Assembly: GCA_902476645.1 (NCBI GenBank)
Contig: CABSEG010000030.1
Span: 1-28,616 of the forward strand
Direction: 5' to 3'
Length of the DNA stretch: 28,616 nt
Source of the DNA: an uncultured Lachnospiraceae bacterium
GTDB taxonomy: Bacteria > Bacillota > Clostridia > Lachnospirales > Lachnospiraceae
This document shows, in pieces, positions 15,580 through 23,652 of this stretch. Every line of letters begins with the position of its first letter. Within the stretch, counting starts at the first letter, position 1. The notes beneath the pieces are model-generated. The model was not told where the DNA came from. It was given only the letters and a program-made list of their open reading frames with translations, and searched no databases. Position numbers and translations under genes: made by a program.

Positions 15580-16753
15580 ATATTATGGAAGATTTGGGGG
15601 ACAGTATGTCTCGGAGTCTTTGATGAACACATTGGAAGAGTTGGAAAAAGCTTTTGAGGAGGCAATTCTGGATCCCCAATTTATAGAGGAATATCAGTAT
15701 TATCTGAAAGAATATGTGGGAAGGGAAACGCCTCTGTATTATGCGGCCAGGCTTTCAGAAAAATACGGAACTAAGATTTACTTAAAACGGGAAGATTTAA
15801 ATCATACCGGAGCACATAAGATTAACAATGTGCTGGGTCAGATTCTGCTCGCAAAGAGGATGGGCAAAAAGCGAGTGATTGCAGAAACCGGAGCCGGGCA
15901 GCACGGAGTAGCAACAGCCACCGGAGCGGCGCTTTTTAATATGGAATGTACTGTTTATATGGGGGAGGAAGATATTCAGAGACAGGCCTTGAATGTGATG
16001 CGTATGGAATTGCTGGGTGCCAAAGTGGTAAGCGTTCGTTCCGGTAGCAATACCTTAAAAGATGCTACCAATGAGGCAATTCGCACCTGGGCTAAGACAG
16101 CGGAGGATACGTTTTATATTATCGGTTCCGCTGTGGGACCCCATCCCTATCCCAGGATAGTCAAAGAATTTCAGAGAGTCATCAGTAAGGAAGCAAAGGC
16201 CCAGATTCTGGAAAAGGAAGGCAGGCTTCCGGATGTGGTGATGGCCTGCGTGGGAGGAGGCTCGAATTCCATTGGAATGTTTGCCGAATTTATTGACGAG
16301 AAGGATGTGCAACTGATCGGTGTGGAGGCAGCCGGACTTGGAATTGAGACCGGAAAGCATGCCAGCGCTATGGCCCTTGGGGAACCTGGGACGCTTCATG
16401 GAATGCGCTCCTATCTGCTTCAGGATGAGAACGGAAATGTTCAGCTGGCCCATTCCATTTCCGCGGGACTGGACTATCCGGGAGTTGGGCCGGAACATGC
16501 CTGGCTAAAGGATACGGGCAGGGCTCAATATGTATCCATCACCGATCAGGAAGCTATGGATGCCCTGATGGAGCTTTGTAAGCTGGAGGGGATTATTCCT
16601 GCCATTGAGAGCGCTCATGCCATAGCCTATGCCTTTAAGAAAGCCGCTGAAATGACAAAGGATCAGATCATGATAGTTTGCCTTTCCGGCCGTGGAGATA
16701 AGGATGTTAACACCATAGCAGATTTCGTAGCCGGTAAAGGTTACTTGAACTAA
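15572..16753 (+). CDS. trpB: Tryptophan synthase beta chain
   Basis: TrpB (393 residues, TrpB1 type) joins indole and serine to tryptophan with pyridoxal phosphate. The Schiff-base lysine is Lys83 in HTGAHKINN; AETGAGQHGVA is the substrate loop; GGGSNSIG binds the cofactor phosphate; LSGRGDKD closes the C-terminal side. Start and N-terminal YYGRFGGQYV are typical. AAAGG at 15558-15562 precedes the start, which lies inside the end of trpF (eight-base overlap). Confidence 0.97.
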   Translation: MSKYYGRFGGQYVSESLMNTLEELEKAFEEAILDPQFIEEYQYYLKEYVGRETPLYYAARLSEKYGTKIYLKREDLNHTGAHKINNVLGQILLAKRMGKKRVIAETGAGQHGVATATGAALFNMECTVYMGEEDIQRQALNVMRMELLGAKVVSVRSGSNTLKDATNEAIRTWAKTAEDTFYIIGSAVGPHPYPRIVKEFQRVISKEAKAQILEKEGRLPDVVMACVGGGSNSIGMFAEFIDEKDVQLIGVEAAGLGIETGKHASAMALGEPGTLHGMRSYLLQDENGNVQLAHSISAGLDYPGVGPEHAWLKDTGRAQYVSITDQEAMDALMELCKLEGIIPAIESAHAIAYAFKKAAEMTKDQIMIVCLSGRGDKDVNTIADFVAGKGYLN

Positions 16754-16766
16754 GGAGGGCACCGGG

Positions 16767-17567
16767 ATGAATCGAATTGAAAAAGCCATGAACAAATTGC
16801 AGGAGAAGCAGGAAAAAGCCCTGATTACCTATATGACGGCAGGACTTCCGGATATGGGAAGAACCAAGGAGTTGATCAAAGCCCAGGAGGCCGCGGGACT
16901 GGATGTACTGGAGCTTGGAATTCCCTTTTCCGATCCGGTTGCAGACGGACCTGTGATTCAGGATGCCTCCTACCGCTCTATTTTAAAAGGGACAAACGTA
17001 AAAGGGGTCCTAAAAGCGGTGAGGGAGGTGCGGGACGATGGAGTAGCTCTTCCTATTGTGTTTATGATGTACTATAACACCATTTTACACTATGGCGTGG
17101 AGGCATTTGCGAAAGCATGTGCCGATTCCGGTGTGGATGGACTGATTGTTCCGGACTTGCCTCTGGAAGAGCAGGGGGAACTTCAGGAGGCATTGGAGCG
17201 TACACAAGGAGCTCCGATCCTTATCCAGCTGGTATCCCCGGTGTCCAAAAAGCGGATTCCCCGTATCTTAGAACATGCCAGAGGGTTTGTCTATTGTGTA
17301 TCCTCCATGGGAGTTACCGGGCAGGAAGCATCATTTCACAAAAATGTGGTAAACTATCTAAGAGAGGTCAAGGAGGCTTCCAAAATCCCGGTGATGATGG
17401 GATTTGGAATTCGCACCGCACAAGATGTGGAGCCGATGCGCAATTTGATTGACGGCGCCATTGTGGGTTCCCATTTCATTCAGTTGCTGGAAGCGTGCGG
17501 CTATTCTCTAGATAGCGCTGCGGGATATGTGGAGACCTTTAAAAAGGAATTGAATGGATCGAGGTAA
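16767..17567 (+). CDS. trpA: Tryptophan synthase alpha chain
   Basis: TrpA (266 residues) splits indole-3-glycerol phosphate and hands indole to TrpB through a tunnel. The catalytic Glu49 and Asp60 lie in LELGIPFSDPVADGP. YNTILHYGVEAF, VDGLIVPDLP, VSSMGVTG and VGSHF follow in normal order. AAGGAGG at 16752-16758 serves as ribosome site. The stop codon is directly followed by the ATG of the hydrolase gene. Confidence 0.96.
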   Translation: MNRIEKAMNKLQEKQEKALITYMTAGLPDMGRTKELIKAQEAAGLDVLELGIPFSDPVADGPVIQDASYRSILKGTNVKGVLKAVREVRDDGVALPIVFMMYYNTILHYGVEAFAKACADSGVDGLIVPDLPLEEQGELQEALERTQGAPILIQLVSPVSKKRIPRILEHARGFVYCVSSMGVTGQEASFHKNVVNYLREVKEASKIPVMMGFGIRTAQDVEPMRNLIDGAIVGSHFIQLLEACGYSLDSAAGYVETFKKELNGSR

Positions 17568-18572
17568 ATGAAAAAAAGAGGCAGGGTGTTTTTGGCCGTC
17601 ACAGGCAGCTTATTTGCAGTTGCCTTGTTTGGACTAGGATGTGTTGGCAATTACTTTTATGATTTTGCACTAAATCCCCATGCAAAACAAGACGCAGGGG
17701 AGCGGATGAAGACTTTGACAGAGACAGAAGAGATGACAGCAGCAGAAAAAGAAGCAAAGTCGGAGCGCAAAATAGCGAATAAGTGGTTAAGACAGCATTC
17801 TTATCCGGACTATCTGACCAGCCGGGATGGCCTGTCTCTGCATGCTTACCGGATAGACCAGCCGGGACATGATTATGTGATCATTTGTCATGGATATAAA
17901 AATCAGGGTTCTTATATGGGATTATACGCAAAACAATTCTATGATATGGGGTTTCATATTCTCGCTCCGGATGCCAGAGGTCATGGGAAAAGCGAGGGAG
18001 ACTATATCGGTATGGGCTGGCCAGAGCGCCTGGATGTGGCAGACTGGTGTGCACATATTGCCAGAGAAGATCCGGAGGCGAGAATTGTTCTTTTTGGAGT
18101 CTCCATGGGAGCTGCTACGGTGCTGATGGCAAGCGGAGAACCACTGGTGGCTCAGGTGAGACTGGTGATTGAAGACTGTGGATATACTTCTGTTTGGGAT
18201 GAGTTCAGAGAGCAGCTAAGACAGATGTTTCACACAAGCTGGTTTCCGATTCTTCCCGCAGCAGATCTGGTTTGCAGGATCCGGGCAGGTTATGGTTTCT
18301 ATCAGGCCAGTGCCTTGGAACAGGTGAAAAAATGCGAGCTTCCTATCCTGTTTATTCATGGGGAAGATGATACCTTTGTCCCTTTTTCCATGATGGAAAC
18401 TTTGTATCAGGCTGCATCCGGAGAGAAGGAAAAGTTGGCGATTCCGGGTGCCGGTCATGCGGGATCTGCTCAGACGAATCCCCAGGCCTATTGGGGTGCC
18501 ATAAAAGCATTTCTGCAAAAATACCTAATTCCCCGGGATGCCAAGGGCAGCGGCGAAAAAGTAGCGTCTTGA
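17568..18572 (+). CDS. Membrane-anchored alpha/beta hydrolase
   Basis: The protein has 334 residues. A basic start and hydrophobic segment (about 7-30) form an uncleaved anchor or a signal peptide, so the catalytic domain is probably outside the cell. The fold motifs are VIICHGYKNQG (oxyanion region, about 104), APDARGHGKSEG, the nucleophile Ser179 in GVSMG, Asp268 in HGEDDTFVP and His297 in GAGHAGS, a complete Ser-Asp-His triad. It resembles YqkD/BAAT-like hydrolases; the substrate is unknown. Its ATG follows the trpA stop with no gap, and GAGG lies within the trpA end, so it is part of the trp transcript. No link of such enzymes to tryptophan synthesis is known to me. Confidence 0.85.
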   Translation: MKKRGRVFLAVTGSLFAVALFGLGCVGNYFYDFALNPHAKQDAGERMKTLTETEEMTAAEKEAKSERKIANKWLRQHSYPDYLTSRDGLSLHAYRIDQPGHDYVIICHGYKNQGSYMGLYAKQFYDMGFHILAPDARGHGKSEGDYIGMGWPERLDVADWCAHIAREDPEARIVLFGVSMGAATVLMASGEPLVAQVRLVIEDCGYTSVWDEFREQLRQMFHTSWFPILPAADLVCRIRAGYGFYQASALEQVKKCELPILFIHGEDDTFVPFSMMETLYQAASGEKEKLAIPGAGHAGSAQTNPQAYWGAIKAFLQKYLIPRDAKGSGEKVAS

Positions 18573-18621
18573 CCTTATCCGCAGCAATTACTGCGTAGAA
18601 ATTGGCGAAAGGAGCACAAAC

Positions 18622-18879
18622 GTGAAGGAATTTAAGTATGTCATTCAGGATAAACTAGGGATTCATGCAAGGCCGGCTGGGATGCTGGTAAAAAAAGCAG
18701 GTGAATTTCAAAGCTCTATCACTCTGGAATGTGGAGCAAAGAAGGCAGATGCCAGACGGATCATGGCTGTTATGGGAATGGGGGCAAAACAGGGGCAGGA
18801 GCTTATCGTCAAAGTGGAAGGGAAAGATGAAGAGGATGCTGCCGTTCAGATAGAAGCATTTTTAAAAGAAAACTTGTAA
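18622..18879 (+). CDS. HPr-like phosphocarrier protein without the regulatory serine
   Basis: The protein has 85 residues, the normal HPr size. HPr carries phosphate from PEP via Enzyme I to sugar-specific Enzyme II proteins. His15 is present in LGIHARPAG, so it can take part in phosphotransfer. At position 46, where Gram-positive HPr has the serine phosphorylated by HPr kinase (KSIMGVM), this protein has Arg (RRIMAVMGMGAKQG). It should therefore not serve as CcpA co-repressor in the usual way. The start is GTG at 18622 with AAAGGAG at 18608-18614. No other PTS gene lies nearby. A terminator follows at once. Confidence 0.88.
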   Translation: MKEFKYVIQDKLGIHARPAGMLVKKAGEFQSSITLECGAKKADARRIMAVMGMGAKQGQELIVKVEGKDEEDAAVQIEAFLKENL

Positions 18880-18884
18880 AATAG

Positions 18885-18926
18885 AAGATCTTCTGTGTTG
18901 TTTGAGACACAGGAGATCTTTTTTAT
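18885..18926 (+). terminator. Intrinsic terminator after the HPr-like gene
   Basis: AAGATCTTCTGTGT (18885-18898) pairs with ACACAGGAGATCTT (18907-18920) with one wobble, followed by TTTTTATTT. Confidence 0.88.
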
Positions 18927-19017
18927 TTCAGTTTAATTTGGCTTTTCGGCACAGTTTTAACATAAACGTCTGTTAGACTTTTTAGTAAATTTATTTAGAA
19001 AGGCAAGGATTGGAAGG

Positions 19018-21741
19018 ATGAGAAAGAAAAAACGAAAGTTATTACAGATGCTAAAGAAGAGAAAGTGGATATGGATTCCCGTAGCTCTGGTGATCGTGGT
19101 GGGGATAGGTGCCGGATTAGCGCTCAGAGGACGAACGAGGGCAGTCATAGGCATGGAGGGGGTTATAATGACCCAGAGCGCCCAGGCGGAAAAGGGAAAC
19201 ATAAAGACCACGGTGATCGGAACCGGAAATCTGGAAAATGCAGATGCCCAAAATATTTATCTTCCTGAGGGCGTGGAGATTGAAGAAGTGATGGTATCAT
19301 CTGGGGATCACGTGGAAAAAGGAGATGTGCTGGCGAAATTAAGCGCATCGTCAATCACCACACAGATGCTGGAGGTACAGGAGCAGATATCGGACCTGGA
19401 TGAAGAATTGAGTCAGGTAGAGGATGATACGGAATCCGAAACGGTCACGACAAAACTTGCCGGCCGCATCAAAAAAATATATGCGCAGGAAGGAGATTCC
19501 GTCGCTGATATTATATCAGAATATGGAGCCTTGGCGCTGCTATCTGTGGACGGCAAGATGGCTGTAGAGATGGAGAATATCTCCTCTGTATCAGTGGGAG
19601 ATACGGTAGAGGTCATACTTTCTGACAACAGTACGGTGAAGGAAGGAACCGTAGCCTCCCTGGAACATGGTACCTGTACGGTAACGCTAACGGATCAGGG
19701 TACGACCTTGGGGGAACAGGTTACGGTCCAGGACAAAAGTGGAACGACTTTGGGAAGCGGAAAGCTGACGATACATCAGCAATTGGAAATTACTGCGGCA
19801 GCGGGCAGTGTGGAGGATATCCAAGTCTCTGAAAACGAAGCAGTCGAAGAAGGCGAGACTTTAATGACGCTGGATGGGGTACCTGCTTCTGCGGAATATC
19901 AGGAACTTGTGGCAAAAAGGGAAAAATTGACCCAGAGACTCCAAAGCCTGATGAAATTATCAAAAGAACATACACTGGTAGCGGATTTTTCCGGAACAGT
20001 ACAGAGTGTAAATATTTCCGATAATAGTACGGCTAAAAGTAGTTCTGATTCTACCTCTACCAGTACCGTGGGAGAAAATATGACAGGAACTATAATCGGT
20101 ACCAGAACAGCAGCAGCTTCTTCGAAGGAAGAGAATGCTTCTTTTGTACTGCTTAGCACAGGAGGAATGAAAAAAGAAACAGAGTCCTCCACAGAGGAAA
20201 AACAGGACTTAACGGAAACAAAGACACAGATTACATCGATAACAGACGTGCTTCAAATGCCCAAGACAGGGGAGGAGGCGCAGACACAGATTCTCCAGGA
20301 GGAGTGTGAAGGACAAGTAGAATGGACGGCAAACGGAGCTGCTTTTCAGGGCATTTTTCAGCAAGGGACTGTTTATACGGCAAAGGTAACCATGCGGGCG
20401 ACAACAGGATATGCTTTTGCTGCGGAGGACGCTTTGTCCATCGTGCAAGAGGGAGCCTCCAGTGTGGAGTGGAACGTAACGGAAGAGACGTTGGAGATCT
20501 CTATTATCTTTAAGGCGACAGATATAACCTCCTGTGCCCTCTCCATTGCGACTCCGAAAGCCGGGGAGGTACCCCAGACCACCATTGATGAGACTGGGTT
20601 GTATGGAGGAACCATCAGCTGGAGTCCCCAGCCGGCGGTTTTTGCCGAAAATACACAGTATATTGCCGAGATAAGACTAACGGCTAAGGAAGGGTACCAG
20701 TTTGCCGCAGAAACGGAAATGTCTGTGACGTTAAATGGGAATGCAGTCAGCCAGGTCAGCGTCAGTCAGGATGCCAACCAACTGATTCTAGTTTTGGTCT
20801 ATCAAATTGGAGCAGATGGAACCTCTAAGGAGCCGGACAGTGAAGAGCAACCGCCTCAGACGGAAAGCGGACTTCAGACAGAGGGGCAGATGCAGACAGA
20901 ACAGCAGCAAAGGCCGACAGAGACTCAGAAACAATCAGAGTCTCAAAAGCAGCCAGATCGCCAGCAACAGCCAGAAAGTCAGGACACAGACCGGGTTGCC
21001 ATCAGCCCAAGTAGTGGTAACCAAAGTACGGGAGGCGCAGTCGCCTCCGGTCAGAGTATAGGGAGTACCGCGGCGGAAAGCGCCGCCTTGGATAGTCAAA
21101 GCAGTGGAGAAGAAGATACGCAGACCATTACGGCTATGACAGTTTCCCCGGAAGAGCATATGAATCTTGCGGTCAGTGTGGATGAATTGGACATTTTATC
21201 CATTGCTTTGGATCAAAAGGCAGAGGTTACCTTTGACGCCATAGAAGACGAAACCTTTGAGGGCACGATTACCAGCATTTCTGACACAGCCAGTGTAAAC
21301 GGAGGAGTAGCGAAGTATACAGTAGAAATTACGATTCCCAAAAGTGATTCTATGAAGGTGGGGATGAATGCTTCAGCCACCATTACTATCGAAGATAAGC
21401 AGGACATTTTGCTAATTCCAGTCAGTGCGCTTCAGGAGATGGGGGACCGAGTGTTTGTATACACACAGAAGGATGAGAAAACAGGGGCTTTATCCGGGGA
21501 GAAGGAGGTGGAAACCGGCCTTTCCGACGGCACCAATGTGGAGATCGTTAGTGGGCTGGAGGAAGGAGACACAATTTATTATACGAGAACAGAGGCCCCA
21601 GGAGAGGATACACAATCCTTCATGGGTCAGGATGGCGGTATGATGGGAGGAAACTTCCCAATGGGAGACGGACAGATGCCCCCTGGTGAAATGCCTTCTG
21701 GAGGAGGCCCCGGTGGTTTTGGATTCCCGGGAGGTGAGTGA
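19018..21741 (+). CDS. MacA/HlyD-like efflux adaptor with inserted surface domains
   Basis: The protein has 907 residues; MacA-like adaptors usually have about 350-500. A membrane anchor lies at 17-36. An N-terminal barrel/lipoyl half (about 62-110, VEIEEVMVSSGDHVEKGDVLAKL), a short coiled stretch (113-137), a further lipoyl-like part (250-330) and a second helix (294-315) follow. Then come two similar beta modules (about 404-499 and 502-597; GTVYTAKVTMRATTGYAF and NTQYIAEIRLTAKEGYQF), a Q/E/T/S-rich linker (598-700), the HlyD-type barrel (703-795), a membrane-proximal part with LLIPVSALQEMGDRVFVY, and a Gly/Met/Pro tail. The next two genes encode the matching ATPase and permease. The ATG at 19018 has AAGGA upstream. 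Substrate unknown; antimicrobial peptide export or surface-signal transport are common for the family. Confidence 0.85.
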   Translation: MRKKKRKLLQMLKKRKWIWIPVALVIVVGIGAGLALRGRTRAVIGMEGVIMTQSAQAEKGNIKTTVIGTGNLENADAQNIYLPEGVEIEEVMVSSGDHVEKGDVLAKLSASSITTQMLEVQEQISDLDEELSQVEDDTESETVTTKLAGRIKKIYAQEGDSVADIISEYGALALLSVDGKMAVEMENISSVSVGDTVEVILSDNSTVKEGTVASLEHGTCTVTLTDQGTTLGEQVTVQDKSGTTLGSGKLTIHQQLEITAAAGSVEDIQVSENEAVEEGETLMTLDGVPASAEYQELVAKREKLTQRLQSLMKLSKEHTLVADFSGTVQSVNISDNSTAKSSSDSTSTSTVGENMTGTIIGTRTAAASSKEENASFVLLSTGGMKKETESSTEEKQDLTETKTQITSITDVLQMPKTGEEAQTQILQEECEGQVEWTANGAAFQGIFQQGTVYTAKVTMRATTGYAFAAEDALSIVQEGASSVEWNVTEETLEISIIFKATDITSCALSIATPKAGEVPQTTIDETGLYGGTISWSPQPAVFAENTQYIAEIRLTAKEGYQFAAETEMSVTLNGNAVSQVSVSQDANQLILVLVYQIGADGTSKEPDSEEQPPQTESGLQTEGQMQTEQQQRPTETQKQSESQKQPDRQQQPESQDTDRVAISPSSGNQSTGGAVASGQSIGSTAAESAALDSQSSGEEDTQTITAMTVSPEEHMNLAVSVDELDILSIALDQKAEVTFDAIEDETFEGTITSISDTASVNGGVAKYTVEITIPKSDSMKVGMNASATITIEDKQDILLIPVSALQEMGDRVFVYTQKDEKTGALSGEKEVETGLSDGTNVEIVSGLEEGDTIYYTRTEAPGEDTQSFMGQDGGMMGGNFPMGDGQMPPGEMPSGGGPGGFGFPGGE

Positions 21742-21742
21742 T

Positions 21743-22408
21743 ATGATCCGGTTAGAAGAGGTATCTAAGATCTATGAGGTTGGGGGAGAACAGGTATATG
21801 CCCTGAATCACGCCAACATGCATATCCGGGAGGGGGAGTTTGTCAGCATTATAGGACCTTCCGGCAGTGGAAAATCCACATTGATGAATATCATCGGATG
21901 TTTGGACGTGGCAGACGAAGGAGAATATATTCTGGATGGTCAATCCATCGAGCAGTATTCGGAGAAGGAGTTGGCGAAAATACGCAATCACAAGATAGGA
22001 TTTATTTTTCAGAACTTTAACCTGATTATGAAAATGACAGCGGAAGAAAATGTGGAGCTTCCGCTGATTTATCAAGGGATAGGAGCACAGGAAAGAAAGA
22101 AACGTGTCAGCGAGGCTTTAGAACAGGTAGGGCTTGCATATCGCAAAAAACATAGACCCACCGAACTGTCAGGAGGACAACAGCAGCGAGTAGCCATCGC
22201 AAGGGCTCTTGTCACAAAGCCTTCTCTGTTTTTAGCCGACGAACCTACGGGAAACCTGGACTCTAAAACGGGACAGGAGATTATGAAGCTGTTTCATCAG
22301 CTTCACAGACAAGGAAACACGATTGTACTGATTACACATGACGAGAAAGTGGCAGACCAGGCCTTGCGAAAAATACGCATTCTTGACGGACAGGTGGAGG
22401 AGGTGTGA
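21743..22408 (+). CDS. MacB/LolD-type ABC transporter ATP-binding protein
   Basis: This ATPase (221 residues) energises the permease encoded next. It has Walker A GPSGSGKST (38-46), the Q-loop in FIFQNFNL, the signature LSGGQQQRVAIARAL, Walker B LFLADEPTGNLDS and the H-loop in LITHDEK. The short length and this signature place it in the MacB/LolD/FtsE group, which pairs with FtsX-like permeases. The ATG at 21743 is chosen because GGAGGTGA at 21730-21737 precedes it and the family begins MIRLEEVSKIY; the frame is open to 21686 but this would run inside the adaptor gene. One base separates it from the adaptor stop. It overlaps the original GTG of the permease frame. Confidence 0.94.
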   Translation: MIRLEEVSKIYEVGGEQVYALNHANMHIREGEFVSIIGPSGSGKSTLMNIIGCLDVADEGEYILDGQSIEQYSEKELAKIRNHKIGFIFQNFNLIMKMTAEENVELPLIYQGIGAQERKKRVSEALEQVGLAYRKKHRPTELSGGQQQRVAIARALVTKPSLFLADEPTGNLDSKTGQEIMKLFHQLHRQGNTIVLITHDEKVADQALRKIRILDGQVEEV

Positions 22409-22410
22409 GC

Positions 22411-23589
22411 ATGATCTATCAATCTCTGAAAATGGCCTGGAAGTCTATTGTTTCCAATAAAATGAGGTCCTTTTTGACCATGCTTGGTATCATCATAGGT
22501 GTGGCCTCTTTGATTGTACTGGTTTCTATAGCCGGAGGTGCCACCAACTCGGTGACAGATCAGATTTCCAGCTTGGGAACCAACCTCCTGACAGTTTCTA
22601 TTCTGGACGATAAAGAAAATCCGCTAAAGCTATCAGAGATGGAAGAAATCGCTCAGGCTGAGGCCATTGACCAAGTGGCTCCTTATGCTCAATCCAGCGT
22701 GACAGCTAAAAGCGGCTATACCAGCGAAACTATGACCGTGACTGGAACAACGGCGGCATACTGTGAGATCCAGGGCCTGGAACTTGGAAGCGGCCGCTTT
22801 TTAAAAACTACGGATGTGGATAATCACACTTACACAGTGGTATTGAACGAATATGCTGCCACAGAGCTGATCGGAAGGGAAAATGCAGTGGGAGAGAACA
22901 TTTCTTTAAATGGGAAATCTTACCTGATCGTGGGGGTACTGAAAGAAGAAGACGATACCATTGGCTCAACTTCTGAGAGATTGGAAGCCTATATTCCCTT
23001 TACTTCCCTTACGAGACTGGTAGATAATGTTCTCTACGTTACCAATTTTTACGCATCATCCTCCGATGAGGAGAGCATGGATATGGCGGAGACTGTCCTG
23101 ACAGAACAGATGATGGAGCGATTTGACCAGGATGAAGAGGCCTTTAGTATTGTCAATCAATCGGATGTGATGGAAACCATGAGCAGTGTAACGAATACCC
23201 TGGCGCTGATGCTTGGGGGTATTGCGGCTATTTCCCTTGTGGTTGGGGGAATTGGAATCATGAATATTATGCTGGTGTCTGTGACAGAGAGGACCAAAGA
23301 AATCGGGATTCGAAAGGCTATCGGAGCCGGAAGAGGCAGCATTATGATGCAGTTTTTGATCGAAGCCCTGATGTTAAGCCTCATGGGATGTGCGGTTGGA
23401 ATCGGACTTTCCTGGCTTATTTTAAAAATCACAGGACTTTTTCTGACAGATATGACCTTTGTTATCTCAAAACCGGTAGTCGGGGTGGCAGTATTATTTT
23501 CCGCTGCCATTGGAGTCATGTTTGGAATTTATCCGGCAAACAAGGCGGCCAAAAAACATCCCATTGATGCCCTCCGGTACGCAGGTTAG
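22411..23589 (+). CDS. MacB-like ABC transporter permease (FtsX family)
   Basis: The protein has 392 residues: one N-terminal transmembrane helix (FLTMLGIIIGVASLIVLVSI, about 18-37), an extracellular MacB periplasmic-core-like domain (about 45-245), and three C-terminal helices with the FtsX motif GGIGIMNIMLVSVTERTKEI and the ending PIDALRYAG. This topology does not transport through a channel but moves the outer domain (mechanotransmission), as known for MacB and FtsX relatives. The ATG at 22411 fits GGAGGAGGT at 22396-22404; a GTG at 22405 would overlap that site. It is the last gene of the three-gene operon. Confidence 0.93.
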   Translation: MIYQSLKMAWKSIVSNKMRSFLTMLGIIIGVASLIVLVSIAGGATNSVTDQISSLGTNLLTVSILDDKENPLKLSEMEEIAQAEAIDQVAPYAQSSVTAKSGYTSETMTVTGTTAAYCEIQGLELGSGRFLKTTDVDNHTYTVVLNEYAATELIGRENAVGENISLNGKSYLIVGVLKEEDDTIGSTSERLEAYIPFTSLTRLVDNVLYVTNFYASSSDEESMDMAETVLTEQMMERFDQDEEAFSIVNQSDVMETMSSVTNTLALMLGGIAAISLVVGGIGIMNIMLVSVTERTKEIGIRKAIGAGRGSIMMQFLIEALMLSLMGCAVGIGLSWLILKITGLFLTDMTFVISKPVVGVAVLFSAAIGVMFGIYPANKAAKKHPIDALRYAG

Positions 23590-23603
23590 TTGGTAGAGAG
23601 GCA

Positions 23604-23632
23604 TTGGCAAATGCTTTTTCCGGTGTTATACT
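23604..23632 (+). promoter_or_regulatory. Promoter of the caspase-like gene, overlapping a weak hairpin
   Basis: TTGGCA (23604-23609), 17 bases, TATACT (23627-23632). The -35 region also forms a short hairpin, GCATT-GGCA-AATGC (23601-23614) followed by TTTTT, which might weakly end the preceding permease transcript. Confidence 0.6.
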
Positions 23633-23652
23633 AAGGAGAAAAGGAGGGGCCA

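Noticed and set aside
18579..18597. Separate promoter or terminator just before the HPr-like gene
   Set aside because: TTGACC has no -10 box at proper distance, and CGCAG/CTGCG is only a 5-base hairpin without T run.
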